Below are positions 1 through 7,131 of a stretch of 28,608 bases of DNA, in pieces. The DNA is taken from the NCBI GenBank assembly GCA_964487155.1, contig CAZAQB010000031.1, positions 1-28,608 of the forward strand. Direction: 5' to 3'. Source of the stretch: CAZAQB01 sp964487155. Its GTDB lineage: Bacteria; Pseudomonadota; Gammaproteobacteria; Nitrococcales; Nitrococcaceae. The notes below the pieces were generated by a model. The model did not search any database and was not told where the DNA came from. It worked only from the letters and a program-made list of their open reading frames with translations. The position numbers and the translations under genes are program-made. The first letter of the stretch is position 1. Every line of letters starts with the position of its first letter.

Positions 1-53
1 GGCCGCTATCCCACCGGCGCAGTAGGAGCAGCCTAAGTCCGACAGGCTGCTAG
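1..53 (-). repeat. End of a MITE-like element, inverted copy, truncated by window edge
   Basis: These 53 bases are the reverse complement of positions 987-1039, with one mismatch that I can see. They contain a perfect 8-bp hairpin (AGCAGCCT, 9-nt loop, AGGCTGCT; 27-51) followed by TAG. This is the terminal part of the element described at 990-1317, in the opposite orientation; the rest should lie to the left of the window. Confidence 0.8.
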
Positions 54-126
54 CCTACCGTCTGTTCTGATAATACGCTCACTCCTGATAAGCCGAACCG
101 GCCTGACAGACCACCGGAGGTGCAAC

Positions 127-990
127 ATGAAGCGCGTTCAGACCGTCTACGCAGCCCCCGGCCCGCACTGGGTGGGTGACGGGTTTCCCGTGCGCTCGCT
201 GTTCTCCTACGACCGCATGGGGGCGGAGAACGTCAGCCCCTTCCTGCTGCTCGACCACGCCGGGCCCGTCGACTTCGCGCCGGCCGACCGGCCGCGCGGT
301 GTCGGTCAGCACCCCCACCGGGGCTTCGAGACAGTGACGCTGGTCTACGACGGAGAGCTGGAACACCGCGACTCCACCGGCAGCGGGGGAAGGATCGGGG
401 CGGGGGACGTCCAGTGGATGACCGCCGGCGCCGGCATCGTGCACGAGGAGTACCACTCCGCCGGATTCACCCGCTCCGGCGGGCGCCTGGAGATGGTTCA
501 GCTCTGGGTGAACCTGCCGGCGCGGCACAAGTCGGCACCGGCGGCCTACCAGACCCTGGCCGCCGCCGGCATCCCGGAAGTGGCGCTGGACGGGGGCGGC
601 GGCGTGGTGCGGGTGGTGGCCGGCGACTACCTGGGCCACAGCGGCCCGGCGCGCACCTTCACGCCGATCAACCTGTGGGACGTGCGCCTGGCGGCGGGGG
701 CGGACACCGTGCTGCCGGCACCGGCCGGCCACGCGACGCTGCTCGTGGTTCTGGAGGGGTCGGTTCGCGTCAACCGCGAGGACGCCGCACGGGCCGACGA
801 AGTGGTCCGCCTCGATCGGGATGAGGCCGGCGTCCGCGTGCAGGCCGAGGACGACGCCAAGCTGCTGCTGCTGAGCGGCGAGCCCATCGACGAGCCGGTC
901 GCCGGCTACGGGCCGTTCGTGATGAACACGCACCAGGAGATCCGCCGGGCGTTCGCCGATTTCAGCAGCGGCAGGTTGGCGGAGCGCTAG
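127..990 (+). CDS. Pirin family protein (quercetin 2,3-dioxygenase-like bicupin)
   Basis: A 287-residue cytosolic bicupin. The N-terminal cupin has the pirin metal-site pattern: His62 and His64 (in QHPHRGFE), then His106 and Glu108 (in VHEEYH), matching the four iron ligands of characterised pirins. Length and order of conserved blocks are normal for the family. Some bacterial pirins are quercetinases and others act as redox-sensitive regulators; the sequence does not decide between these. The ATG follows a GGAGG ribosome site at 116-120. The gene lies between two inverted copies of a MITE-like element, and its TAG stop (988-990) touches the first base of the right copy. The last few residues may therefore have been set by the insertion, although the C-terminus (ADFSSGRLAER) looks family-like. 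No neighbour suggests a pathway. Confidence 0.93.
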   Translation: MKRVQTVYAAPGPHWVGDGFPVRSLFSYDRMGAENVSPFLLLDHAGPVDFAPADRPRGVGQHPHRGFETVTLVYDGELEHRDSTGSGGRIGAGDVQWMTAGAGIVHEEYHSAGFTRSGGRLEMVQLWVNLPARHKSAPAAYQTLAAAGIPEVALDGGGGVVRVVAGDYLGHSGPARTFTPINLWDVRLAAGADTVLPAPAGHATLLVVLEGSVRVNREDAARADEVVRLDRDEAGVRVQAEDDAKLLLLSGEPIDEPVAGYGPFVMNTHQEIRRAFADFSSGRLAER

Positions 991-1317
991 CAGCCTGTCG
1001 GACTTAGGTTGCTCCTACTGCGCCGGTGGGATAGCGGCCCATTTTTCCGATCCTTTTCGTCAAATAGCTACGGCTATTCTCCTCAAATGATCGAAAAACT
1101 GGCCTCGCTCTCCCACTCGGCTCGCGACGGGCACCTAACCCGAAGATTTCACAAATTTGCACCGATCTCGCTTGTCTCTTGGCCCCACAAGGCATCTTTT
1201 CTCAGTCGGCCGTACTCACCGATACGCCGCTCCTTCGAAAAGTCCCTTGTGAAACCAATATCCTACGCGATATCAGCACAAATTCATGAAATCTTCGGGC
1301 TAAGTCCGACAGGCTGC
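990..1317. mobile_element. MITE-like non-autonomous element with 18-bp terminal inverted repeats
   Basis: A 328-bp stretch is bounded by perfect 18-bp inverted repeats, GCAGCCTGTCGGACTTAG at 990-1007 and its complement at 1300-1317. Inside is a second, imperfect inverted pair of about 56 bp (1139-1194 against 1244-1299), so the right half can fold into a long hairpin. A shorter stem (AATAGC/GCTATT) lies near 1067-1082. Base composition is clearly lower in GC than the flanks. The short ORFs inside encode no recognisable transposase, so a transposase would have to act in trans. No clear target duplication is visible: the left end has CTAG next to it and the right end does not. Confidence 0.75.
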
Positions 1318-1319
1318 AC

Positions 1320-1430
1320 GTTACCTTTACGCTGCGCGCCGCCGGCACCATGATCCGCGCGATCTCCGCCCGCGACATGCACCGCAAGGAGAGGAGCCTC
1401 TATGAGCAACGCATGCAAGACGCCCCCTGA
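1320..1430 (+). pseudogene. brnT: 3' remnant of a BrnT-family toxin gene
   Basis: Open reading from 1320 to the TGA at 1428-1430 gives 36 codons. They contain the typical C-terminal BrnT block (IRAISARDMHRKERSLYEQ). BrnT toxins are about 90 residues, so some 55-60 N-terminal residues, including the catalytic part of the RNase fold, are missing. The remnant begins three bases after the MITE-like element, and no start codon with a ribosome site is present. It overlaps the following antitoxin gene by 29 bases in another frame, the arrangement expected for an intact toxin-antitoxin pair. BrnT identity rests on motif recognition plus this context. Confidence 0.72.
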
Positions 1431-1674
1431 GTTCAAAAGCGAGGCCGAGGAGCGTGCCTTCTGGGAGATTCATGACTCCAGCGACTACGTAGACTGGAGC
1501 AACGCGACGCCGGCACGCTTGCCGAACCTCAAGCCTTCCACCAAGACCATCTCGCTGCGCCTGCCGGTCGCACTGCTGGAGCGGATCAAGCTGGAAGCGA
1601 ACCGGCGAGACGTGCCGTATCAGTCACTTATCAAGGCATGGCTGGCGGAAGACATCGACCGGCACAGATCCTGA
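1402..1674 (+). CDS. CopG-type antitoxin of a BrnT-like toxin-antitoxin pair
   Basis: A 90-residue protein of the CopG_antitoxin type. The N-terminal half (PEFKSEAEERAFWEIHDSSDYVDW) is the toxin-contacting region typical of this family. The segment from about residue 47 (KTISLRLPVALLERIK) is a ribbon-helix-helix DNA-binding domain, followed by the conserved PYQSLIKAWL. Such antitoxins bind their own promoter and neutralise a BrnT RNase. AGGAG stands 6-10 bases before the ATG. The toxin gene upstream is reduced to its last 36 codons, so this antitoxin is complete but orphaned. Its normal operon promoter has probably been lost, and whether it is still expressed cannot be told. Confidence 0.9.
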   Translation: MSNACKTPPEFKSEAEERAFWEIHDSSDYVDWSNATPARLPNLKPSTKTISLRLPVALLERIKLEANRRDVPYQSLIKAWLAEDIDRHRS

Positions 1675-1695
1675 CCAAGCCTCAAGGGCGCGGGG

Positions 1696-3687
1696 CTAGC
1701 GCCGCTCCGCCGCCAGCTGGACGCCATGCCTCTTGAGCTTGCGGTAGACGGTCTTGCGGCTCATACCCAGGGCGGCGGCGGCGCCGGTGATGTTCCAGCG
1801 GTGCTGCTCCAGCACTTCCAGCAGCGCCTGGCGCTCGGCGTGGGCCAGCGGCAGGTCATCCTCGGACGCGGTGGCGGCCCTGGGCGCCGGTGCCGGCCCG
1901 GCCTCGCGCACCACTTCGTCGGGCAGCAGGGAGACGTCGATGGCGCCCCCTTCGCACAGCGCCAGGGCGGCGCACAGGCAGTTGCGCAGCTGGCGGATGT
2001 TGCCGGGCCAGCGGTAGCGCAGCAGGCAGTTACGGGCCCGGTCGTCGAGGCGGACCGGCTCGCCGGTCTCGTTCTCCGCGTCCAGCAGCCGCTGGATGAG
2101 GTCGGCCCGGTCGACGCGTTCGCGCAGGGCGGGCAGCGAGAGCGTCACGCCGTTGAGGCGGTAGTACAGATCCTCGCGGAACAGGCCCTCGGCTACCCGC
2201 TCGGCGAGATCCCGGTGGGTGGCGCTGATGACGTGAAGGTCGACCTGCACCGGCTCGTCGCTGCCGAGCGGCAGCACTTCCTGCTGCTCCAGCACCCGCA
2301 GCAGCCGGGTCTGCAGAACCGGCGGCATGTCGCCGATCTCGTCCAGGAACAGGGTGCCGCCGCTCGACTGGCGGATCTTGCCGCGCATGCCCTCTCGCCG
2401 GGCGCCGGTGAAGGCGCCCGGCCCGTAGCCGAACAGCTCGCTCTCCACCAGGGACTCGGGGATGGAGGCGCAGTTGACGGCGACGAAGGGCCGGTCGGCG
2501 CGCTGGCTGGCCTGGTGCATGGCCCTGGCCAGAGCCTCCTTGCCGGTGCCGGTCTCGCCGCACAGCAACACGGGAACGGGCTTGTCCACCAGGCGGCGGG
2601 CCCGGGAGACGGTCTCCAGCACCCGGGGGTCGGCGCCCGCCACCAGCTCGGCGAAGGGGGAGTCGGCGGGCTCCCGGATTTCCGCCAGGCCCGGCCGCCG
2701 GGCGCAGGCGAGCGCCCCGCTGCCGGGCAGCTCGGGGGCCTCCACCGGACCATGGCACAACGCCCAGAACTCGCCGCCGCCGTGCAGGCGGATGGGCCAG
2801 ACCGAGCGCAGCCGGCCCTGGCCGACGCGCTCCACCAGATCTGCCGAGACGTCGAACAGCTGGCCGAGGCGCCGGCCGCGCAGCTCGGCGCGGCTGCCGG
2901 CCCCCAGCAGCCCAGGAGCGCCCCGGCTGGCCGCCTGAATGACGCCGTCGGCGCCCACGGCCAGCAGCGCCTCGTCGGCCAGCCCCAGGAACTCGGGGCG
3001 GCGGTGAATGCGCAGCACGCAGCGGGAGCGGTTCTCCCGCAGGAAGTTGCTGTGCTCGATGAGCCCGGCGGAGAGGTTCACCAGGGCAGCCGTGTGCTGC
3101 TGGTTCTCCCGGGTATCGCCGCGGTGCACGGAGGAGACGTCCAGCACCGCCAGCAGCTGGCCTGCCGGGTCGTGGATGGGCGCGGCGGAGCATGACAGCG
3201 GGGCGTTGCAGACCAGGTAGTGTTCTTCCCGGAACACGGTGACCGGGCGGCCTTCGGCCACGCAGGTGCCCATGCCATTGGTGCCCGCGTGGCGCTCGCT
3301 CCAGTCGGCGCCGGCGATCACCCGCGCCCGGGCGAACTCCGGGCCCATGGCGCCGTCCTGGACCTGGTGCATGATGGTGCCGGCGGCGTCGGTCAGCAGC
3401 ACCGTACAGCCGGAGCTCTCCACCCGGCGGAACAGGTGGCCCATCTCCACCTGCGCAAGCGCCAGGAACTCGCCCAACCTCTCCTGGCGGCGGCGCAGCT
3501 CGCAGTCTTCCAGCACCACCTCGACCGGGGAATCGCGCCGCCTCAGGCCGAACTCACGCCGGCAACGGCGCCAGGAACGCAACAGCACGGCGCGACCGGA
3601 AACCTGGGTGGCCGAGGATTGCCCCTCGCACCTGCCTTGTCCGGCTGCCGTGGCCCGGTGCGCATGGCCCGCGGGCAACGACCGCAT
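1696..3687 (-). CDS. AcoR-type sigma-54-dependent transcriptional activator
   Basis: A protein of about 663 residues with the three-part layout of AcoR-like enhancer-binding proteins. The N-terminal sensor region (about residues 60-200) is GAF-like. The central AAA+ domain has Walker A (GETGTGKE, about 377-384), the sigma-54 contact loop GAFTGA (424-429) and the Walker B region LFLDEIGD. The C-terminus is a Fis-type helix-turn-helix (WNITGAAAALGMSRKTVYRKL). Such proteins bind upstream sites and drive open-complex formation by sigma-54 polymerase, often in response to alcohols, aldehydes or acetoin. It lies just downstream of the xox genes on the same strand, and a sigma-54 promoter match stands before xoxF, so regulation of that locus is a reasonable inference. 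A GTG at 3690 immediately before the chosen ATG is an alternative start; AGGAG precedes both. Confidence 0.93.
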   Translation of the reverse strand: MRSLPAGHAHRATAAGQGRCEGQSSATQVSGRAVLLRSWRRCRREFGLRRRDSPVEVVLEDCELRRRQERLGEFLALAQVEMGHLFRRVESSGCTVLLTDAAGTIMHQVQDGAMGPEFARARVIAGADWSERHAGTNGMGTCVAEGRPVTVFREEHYLVCNAPLSCSAAPIHDPAGQLLAVLDVSSVHRGDTRENQQHTAALVNLSAGLIEHSNFLRENRSRCVLRIHRRPEFLGLADEALLAVGADGVIQAASRGAPGLLGAGSRAELRGRRLGQLFDVSADLVERVGQGRLRSVWPIRLHGGGEFWALCHGPVEAPELPGSGALACARRPGLAEIREPADSPFAELVAGADPRVLETVSRARRLVDKPVPVLLCGETGTGKEALARAMHQASQRADRPFVAVNCASIPESLVESELFGYGPGAFTGARREGMRGKIRQSSGGTLFLDEIGDMPPVLQTRLLRVLEQQEVLPLGSDEPVQVDLHVISATHRDLAERVAEGLFREDLYYRLNGVTLSLPALRERVDRADLIQRLLDAENETGEPVRLDDRARNCLLRYRWPGNIRQLRNCLCAALALCEGGAIDVSLLPDEVVREAGPAPAPRAATASEDDLPLAHAERQALLEVLEQHRWNITGAAAALGMSRKTVYRKLKRHGVQLAAERR

Positions 3688-3765
3688 CACAGCCTCTCCT
3701 CCCGATCCGGCTCCGGTCAGCGCCGGCCCCGTCGGCGCCGGCGCTTCCGCGCCTGGGTCTCTCTA

Positions 3766-3853
3766 TAGTATTGGTGTGCGGCGGGCCGGTGGCGCCGCCG
3801 CAGCAGGGCGGATCCTCGGCCTCCGCCACTGAAGAAACTCACTCCTAATACTA
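3766..3853. promoter_or_regulatory. AT-rich inverted repeat upstream of the sigma-54 activator
   Basis: TAGTATT at 3766-3772 and AATACTA at 3847-3853 form a perfect 7-bp inverted pair in otherwise GC-rich DNA, 80-165 bases upstream of the activator gene. They could be operator half-sites or promoter elements (TACTAT on the minus strand resembles a -10). Nothing else supports this. Confidence 0.2.
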
Positions 3854-3892
3854 GACCGCTCGCCGCAGTTGTCTCCCCCGGCGGTGGGGCAG

Positions 3893-3908
3893 GTGGCGCA
3901 GGCGCCAC
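3893..3908 (-). terminator. GC-rich hairpin after the xoxGJ operon
   Basis: GTGGCGC and GCGCCAC form a 7-bp perfect stem with a 2-nt loop, 22 bases beyond the stop of the 3930-4625 gene. There is no T-tract, so termination is only suggested by position. Confidence 0.3.
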
Positions 3909-3929
3909 GGGATGGCGCCCTGCCGGGCA

Positions 3930-4625
3930 TTACCGGGGAGGAGTATCGAAACCGCGGAAGCTGATTGACTCGGCCATATCGGCCGCCGGGCCGGCGTCGG
4001 GGGCCAGGGTCTCCAGGCGGTACACCTGGCCTGGCACCTGCTCGGAGAGGATGAACCGGTAGCGCAGCCCTCCGTAGCCGTCCAGGCGCGCTCCCGCCCC
4101 CAGGTCGGCGAAGGGCTGCACCGTGATCCGTGTGCCCTGCAGGGTAGCGGAGCCGTCGGCGATCCGCACCGCCTCGACCTGGGCGTCATCGGCCAGAGCG
4201 GTCTTGATGACCCGCTGGAAGTAGCGCCAGTGACCACCGGTGGCCTCGCTCATGCGCACCACCTGGCGCTGCAGGAAGACCTTGATCACCGGGTTGCCCC
4301 GGGCGTTGGGCACCGGCGGCACGTGGCGCTCGCGGGGGCCGGTCAGGTATTGGACCTCCACCCGCCAGCGGCCGCCGGCCTCGGCGGGGCTGACATCCAG
4401 GTCGATGCGGTCCACCAGCAGGGACGGGTCTTCCCCCTCCCCCAGGGTCTCCAGGCGATAGTGCAGCACGCCCGCCCCGGCGAGTCCGCCCAGATGGTCG
4501 CTGGTGAACAGCAGCCGGTTCGCTTGCGACAGGGGCGGTTGCTCGGGAGCCGCCGACACGTGCCCCGCCAGGGCGGTCACCAGCAGCGCCGCGGTGTACA
4601 GGGGATTGCGGACACGGCGGTTCAT
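3930..4625 (-). CDS. Exported protein of unknown function in the xox operon
   Basis: A 231-residue protein that I do not recognise as a named family. The first 22 or so residues (MNRRVRNPLYTAALLVTALA...VSA) are a clear signal peptide, so it should be periplasmic. The rest looks rich in beta strands with alternating hydrophobic residues, and has no cysteines, haem motif or membrane segment. The frame stays open upstream, but this ATG (4625) is preferred because it overlaps the xoxJ stop by four bases (ATGA), indicating translational coupling, and because the signal peptide starts there. Position as the last gene of a xoxG-xoxJ-like operon suggests a role in assembling, loading or serving the periplasmic PQQ enzyme. 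That role is an inference from context only. Confidence 0.85.
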   Translation of the reverse strand: MNRRVRNPLYTAALLVTALAGHVSAAPEQPPLSQANRLLFTSDHLGGLAGAGVLHYRLETLGEGEDPSLLVDRIDLDVSPAEAGGRWRVEVQYLTGPRERHVPPVPNARGNPVIKVFLQRQVVRMSEATGGHWRYFQRVIKTALADDAQVEAVRIADGSATLQGTRITVQPFADLGAGARLDGYGGLRYRFILSEQVPGQVYRLETLAPDAGPAADMAESISFRGFDTPPR

Positions 4626-5545
4626 CGGCGGGCCTGCCCGGGTGCCCAGGGCTCCACGGTGGGCACGTTGTACTTCTGCAGGATGTCCAGGATCTGCTGG
4701 CGGTTGTCGTCGATCAGACCCTGCACCGTCTCCAGCCAGGCGTCGTTGCCGTAGCGTACGCCCATGGCGATGCCGAACACGTAGGGCTGTCCCGGGCCGG
4801 GCTCCAGGGGCACCGCGGCGATGTCCCGGAACCGGCACTCGGTGCAGTCGGACAGCGCCTGGGCGTAGTAGCCGCCGATGGGTCCCCAGACGAACATCAG
4901 GTCCACGTCGCCACTCGCCAGATCACGCCGGATGATAGTGCCGGGCGTCACCTCGCGGCTGCCGCTCTGCGCCTTGTAGGACACCGCCTGCTTCATCAAC
5001 CCGTGGCGGACCAGCCAGTCGGCCACCGGGCTGCCGGCGAATACCCCGATGCGCAGCGAGCGGAGCTTGTTCTCGGGCAGAGTCAGCAGGTCCTCCAGGG
5101 ACTGCACCTGGTCCAGCCCCTGGCCCCGGGGGTAGAGCATCACGTAGCTGGAGTGGTAGTAGGGACGGGTGGTCTTGCCCACCTCCAGTCCGCTGGTGGT
5201 GCCGATGATGAGGTCGCAGCTGTAGCGGCCTTCCTGCGGCATGTAGTTGGCCAGCGTCCTGCGCGCGAACCCCATCTGCATGGGGTACCAGGCGTAGTCC
5301 AGCGTCGCCCCCAGGCGGTCGGCCAGCAGGTGGGCGATGCGGTTCTCGAAGCCCTGCTGCGCCTGGTTGGAAAAGGGCAGGTTGCTGGGGTCGGCGCAGA
5401 CCCTCAGCACCGGCTGGCCGGACTCCGCCGGCGGCGCCGGGGTGGTGGCGGCGGACACCGCCAGCGGCGCAGCCAGCACGGCCGCCAGCAGCGCCGGGCG
5501 CCAGGCCCGGCCGCCGGATCGGGAGCGGTTCGCGGTTGCAGTCAT
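4622..5545 (-). CDS. xoxJ: XoxJ/MxaJ-like quinoprotein-associated periplasmic binding protein
   Basis: A 307-residue exported protein with a signal peptide ending near residue 33, followed by a type 2 periplasmic-binding fold. The opening block (LRVCADPSNLPFSNQAQQGFENRIAHLLA) and the later GTTSGLEVGKTTRPYY are typical of binding proteins encoded beside PQQ alcohol dehydrogenases. The known representatives, MxaJ and XoxJ, are not simple transporter subunits and are thought to help mature or activate the dehydrogenase. The ATG at 5545 was chosen over an upstream in-frame ATG (5659) because a GGAGAG ribosome site precedes it, the signal peptide begins there, and the longer form would overlap xoxG. 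It lies 37 bases after xoxG and overlaps the next gene by four bases. Confidence 0.88.
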   Translation of the reverse strand: MTATANRSRSGGRAWRPALLAAVLAAPLAVSAATTPAPPAESGQPVLRVCADPSNLPFSNQAQQGFENRIAHLLADRLGATLDYAWYPMQMGFARRTLANYMPQEGRYSCDLIIGTTSGLEVGKTTRPYYHSSYVMLYPRGQGLDQVQSLEDLLTLPENKLRSLRIGVFAGSPVADWLVRHGLMKQAVSYKAQSGSREVTPGTIIRRDLASGDVDLMFVWGPIGGYYAQALSDCTECRFRDIAAVPLEPGPGQPYVFGIAMGVRYGNDAWLETVQGLIDDNRQQILDILQKYNVPTVEPWAPGQARR

Positions 5546-5582
5546 CAGTTGTGCTCTCCTCGGCGCGCGGTGCGGCGGCCGG

Positions 5583-6086
5583 TCACTCCCAGTTGGACGG
5601 GACGTTGCCCTCGGGGCGCTGTTCGCCGAGCTTGTCGGGCCGACCGGGGGCGAGGGCACCGTCCGCCCGGGCCTGCAGGAAGCCCCACAGATCGTTGATG
5701 CGCTTCATGACGTTGGGGTTCTCCTTCCAGCCCGGCATTTCGCCCATCTGGCCGCTCACGCCGTTGGCCACCACCGCCGCAAAACGCGCAAACTGCATGT
5801 CCTTCTGGTTGATGCGCTCCACGAGGCTGGGAGCGAACGAACTCCCCAGGGCTCCCTCCCCGTGGCAGCGGGCGCAAAAGCCGTTGTAGGTGCGCCAGCC
5901 GATGTAGGTGCCTTGGTCGACCGCGCAGTCACGGCCCTGGTCGTTGCACTTGACGTTGTACGGGGCCCCATCCTGGCCGGATTTCTGGGCATGGGCCACG
6001 GCTACAACCGCCGCCCCAAGGATCACCGCAAGGGCGGCGCGGACCGCCACCCCGCCCACTCTGGATTCTGCTCCAGCCGTGCGCAT
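5583..6086 (-). CDS. xoxG: XoxG-like c-type cytochrome, electron acceptor of XoxF
   Basis: A 167-residue periplasmic cytochrome c with an N-terminal signal (cleavage near AHA-QK, residue 33). One haem-binding site, CARCH, is at residues 71-75 with His75 as proximal ligand. Met114 or Met117 (GQMGEMPGW) is the probable distal ligand. Two further cysteines (47 and 54, in CNDQGRDC) match the four-cysteine, methanol-metabolism-related cytochrome family that includes XoxG. Its expected job is to take electrons from reduced PQQ in XoxF and pass them to the respiratory chain. A strong GGAGGAGAGG ribosome site precedes the ATG. It is the first gene of a minus-strand operon with xoxJ and the 3930-4625 gene, and diverges from the pentapeptide gene. 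Confidence 0.88.
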   Translation of the reverse strand: MRTAGAESRVGGVAVRAALAVILGAAVVAVAHAQKSGQDGAPYNVKCNDQGRDCAVDQGTYIGWRTYNGFCARCHGEGALGSSFAPSLVERINQKDMQFARFAAVVANGVSGQMGEMPGWKENPNVMKRINDLWGFLQARADGALAPGRPDKLGEQRPEGNVPSNWE

Positions 6087-6115
6087 CTGCCTCTCCTCCT
6101 CGTCGGCGCTGCCTC

Positions 6116-6279
6116 CCCGGGTGTGCCCCCAGGTATTTCTGGCACCGCGTCGTTGTCGTATGTCAGTGGAAACTCATTATCCAGGTATAGACACTCCAAA
6201 TGGCGGCCCGGTGCCCTCCCGAAGGGTGCCAGCCGAATGCCGATCGAGTGCCCTATCCTCCCCTGGGTATGCGCCCAGG
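6116..6279. promoter_or_regulatory. Two dyad sites CCYGGG-N6-CCCAGG in the xoxG/pentapeptide divergent region
   Basis: Site 1 (6116-6133) is CCCGGG-TGTGCC-CCCAGG. Site 2 (6262-6279) is CCTGGG-TATGCG-CCCAGG, a perfect 6-bp dyad. The similarity runs on into the following bases (GTATTT against GTCTTT), so the two sites form direct repeats about 146 bp apart. One lies 30 bases before xoxG and the other 54 bases before the pentapeptide gene. This placement suits an operator pair for one dimeric regulator controlling both divergent genes; the regulator is unknown. Confidence 0.45.
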
Positions 6280-6332
6280 TCTTTGCTGAGGGAACGGCCC
6301 GCGTCGAGCCCTGCCATCTTCAGGAGGCCCTC

Positions 6333-7082
6333 ATGCGCGTACTTCCGCGGTTGTTGCTGGCCGGTGCCCTGGCCGCCGCCCCCCTTGCCGTGAGCCCGGC
6401 GGAGCTCAGCCGAAGCGCGGTTGTGGAGCGGATCGCCGCCACGTCGGCGGGCGAGGCTCCTGACTTCTACAACCAGGATCTCGCCGGCCTGGACCTGGCC
6501 GGTATCGATTTCCGCGCTGCCAACCTGCACAGCATCGACCTGCGCCGCGCCGACCTGCACGGTGCCGATCTCTCTCACGCCAACCTGAATCTGGCCCTCA
6601 TGAACGACACCGACCTGCGCCAGGCCGACCTGCGGGGCGCCAGCATGTTCAGCGTGGTGCTGGAGGGCGCCGATCTGCGCCGCGCGGATCTCACCGGCGT
6701 GCGGCTGATCGGCAACCTGCGGGATGCGGACCTGCGCGACGCCGTGCTGCGCGACGCCCGGGCCGGCGCCGACATGCGCAACCAGTCCATGGGCCTTATG
6801 AACACAGTGCTGGCGGGTGCCGACCTGCGCGGGGCCGACCTCAAGGGTGTGGACCTGTCTCATGGGGATCTGCGCTTCGCCGATCTGCGCGGGGCCCGCC
6901 TGACCGGTGTCCGGCTGCGCTTCGCCGACCTGCGGGGGGCCGATCTGAGCGGCGCCGACCTCACCGGGGCGGACCTGAGCGAGGCCTCGCTGGCGAAGAC
7001 GGTGCTGCGCGACGCTCAGGGCCTGGACACACTGCTGGGCCTCGACTCCGTCAAGGGCTGGGACCGGGCGATCCTCGAATAG
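6333..7082 (+). CDS. Exported pentapeptide-repeat protein within the xox locus
   Basis: A 249-residue protein. Residues 1-23 (MRVLPRLLLAGALAAAPLAVSPA) form a signal peptide. From about residue 50 to 232 it is almost entirely A(D/N)LXX pentapeptides (ADLRG, ADLSG, ADLTG and so on), predicting a right-handed quadrilateral beta helix of about nine coils. A degenerate stretch near residues 145-160 (RAGADMRNQSMGLMNTV) interrupts it. Most known pentapeptide proteins are cytosolic, but this one should be periplasmic. The ATG was chosen because CAGGAGG precedes it by 6 bases and the signal peptide starts there; the frame is open far upstream only as an antisense shadow of xoxG and xoxJ. It is the only plus-strand gene in the locus and sits between xoxG and xoxF. 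A scaffolding role for the dehydrogenase is speculative. Confidence 0.9.
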   Translation: MRVLPRLLLAGALAAAPLAVSPAELSRSAVVERIAATSAGEAPDFYNQDLAGLDLAGIDFRAANLHSIDLRRADLHGADLSHANLNLALMNDTDLRQADLRGASMFSVVLEGADLRRADLTGVRLIGNLRDADLRDAVLRDARAGADMRNQSMGLMNTVLAGADLRGADLKGVDLSHGDLRFADLRGARLTGVRLRFADLRGADLSGADLTGADLSEASLAKTVLRDAQGLDTLLGLDSVKGWDRAILE

Positions 7083-7093
7083 ATGCCAGACAC

Positions 7094-7123
7094 AACGGGG
7101 CCGGCCCAGGGGCCGGCCCCGTT
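7094..7123. terminator. Bidirectional hairpin between convergent pentapeptide and xoxF genes
   Basis: AACGGGGCCGGCCC and its exact complement form a 14-bp perfect stem around a 2-nt AG spacer. It lies between two stop codons only 50 bases apart (7082 and 7132) of convergent genes. The AA...TT ends give a weak U-tract in both directions. This is a good bidirectional terminator candidate. Confidence 0.75.
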
Positions 7124-7131
7124 GCTCACGG

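Noticed and set aside
990..1317. CTAG beside the element as a target-site duplication
   Set aside because: It is present at the left end but not at the right end (ACG follows), so a duplication is not supported for this copy.
1009..1387. Short open frames inside the MITE-like element
   Set aside because: They run through inverted repeats and the termini, on both strands; no transposase or other domain is visible.
6141..6158. TGGCACC near 6141 as a second sigma-54 promoter before the pentapeptide gene
   Set aside because: The -24 half is acceptable but there is no GC at the correct -12 spacing.
5337..6332. N-terminal extension of the pentapeptide gene
   Set aside because: The extra 332 codons lie antisense to xoxG and xoxJ and are not protein-like; the signal peptide and ribosome site mark 6333 as the start.
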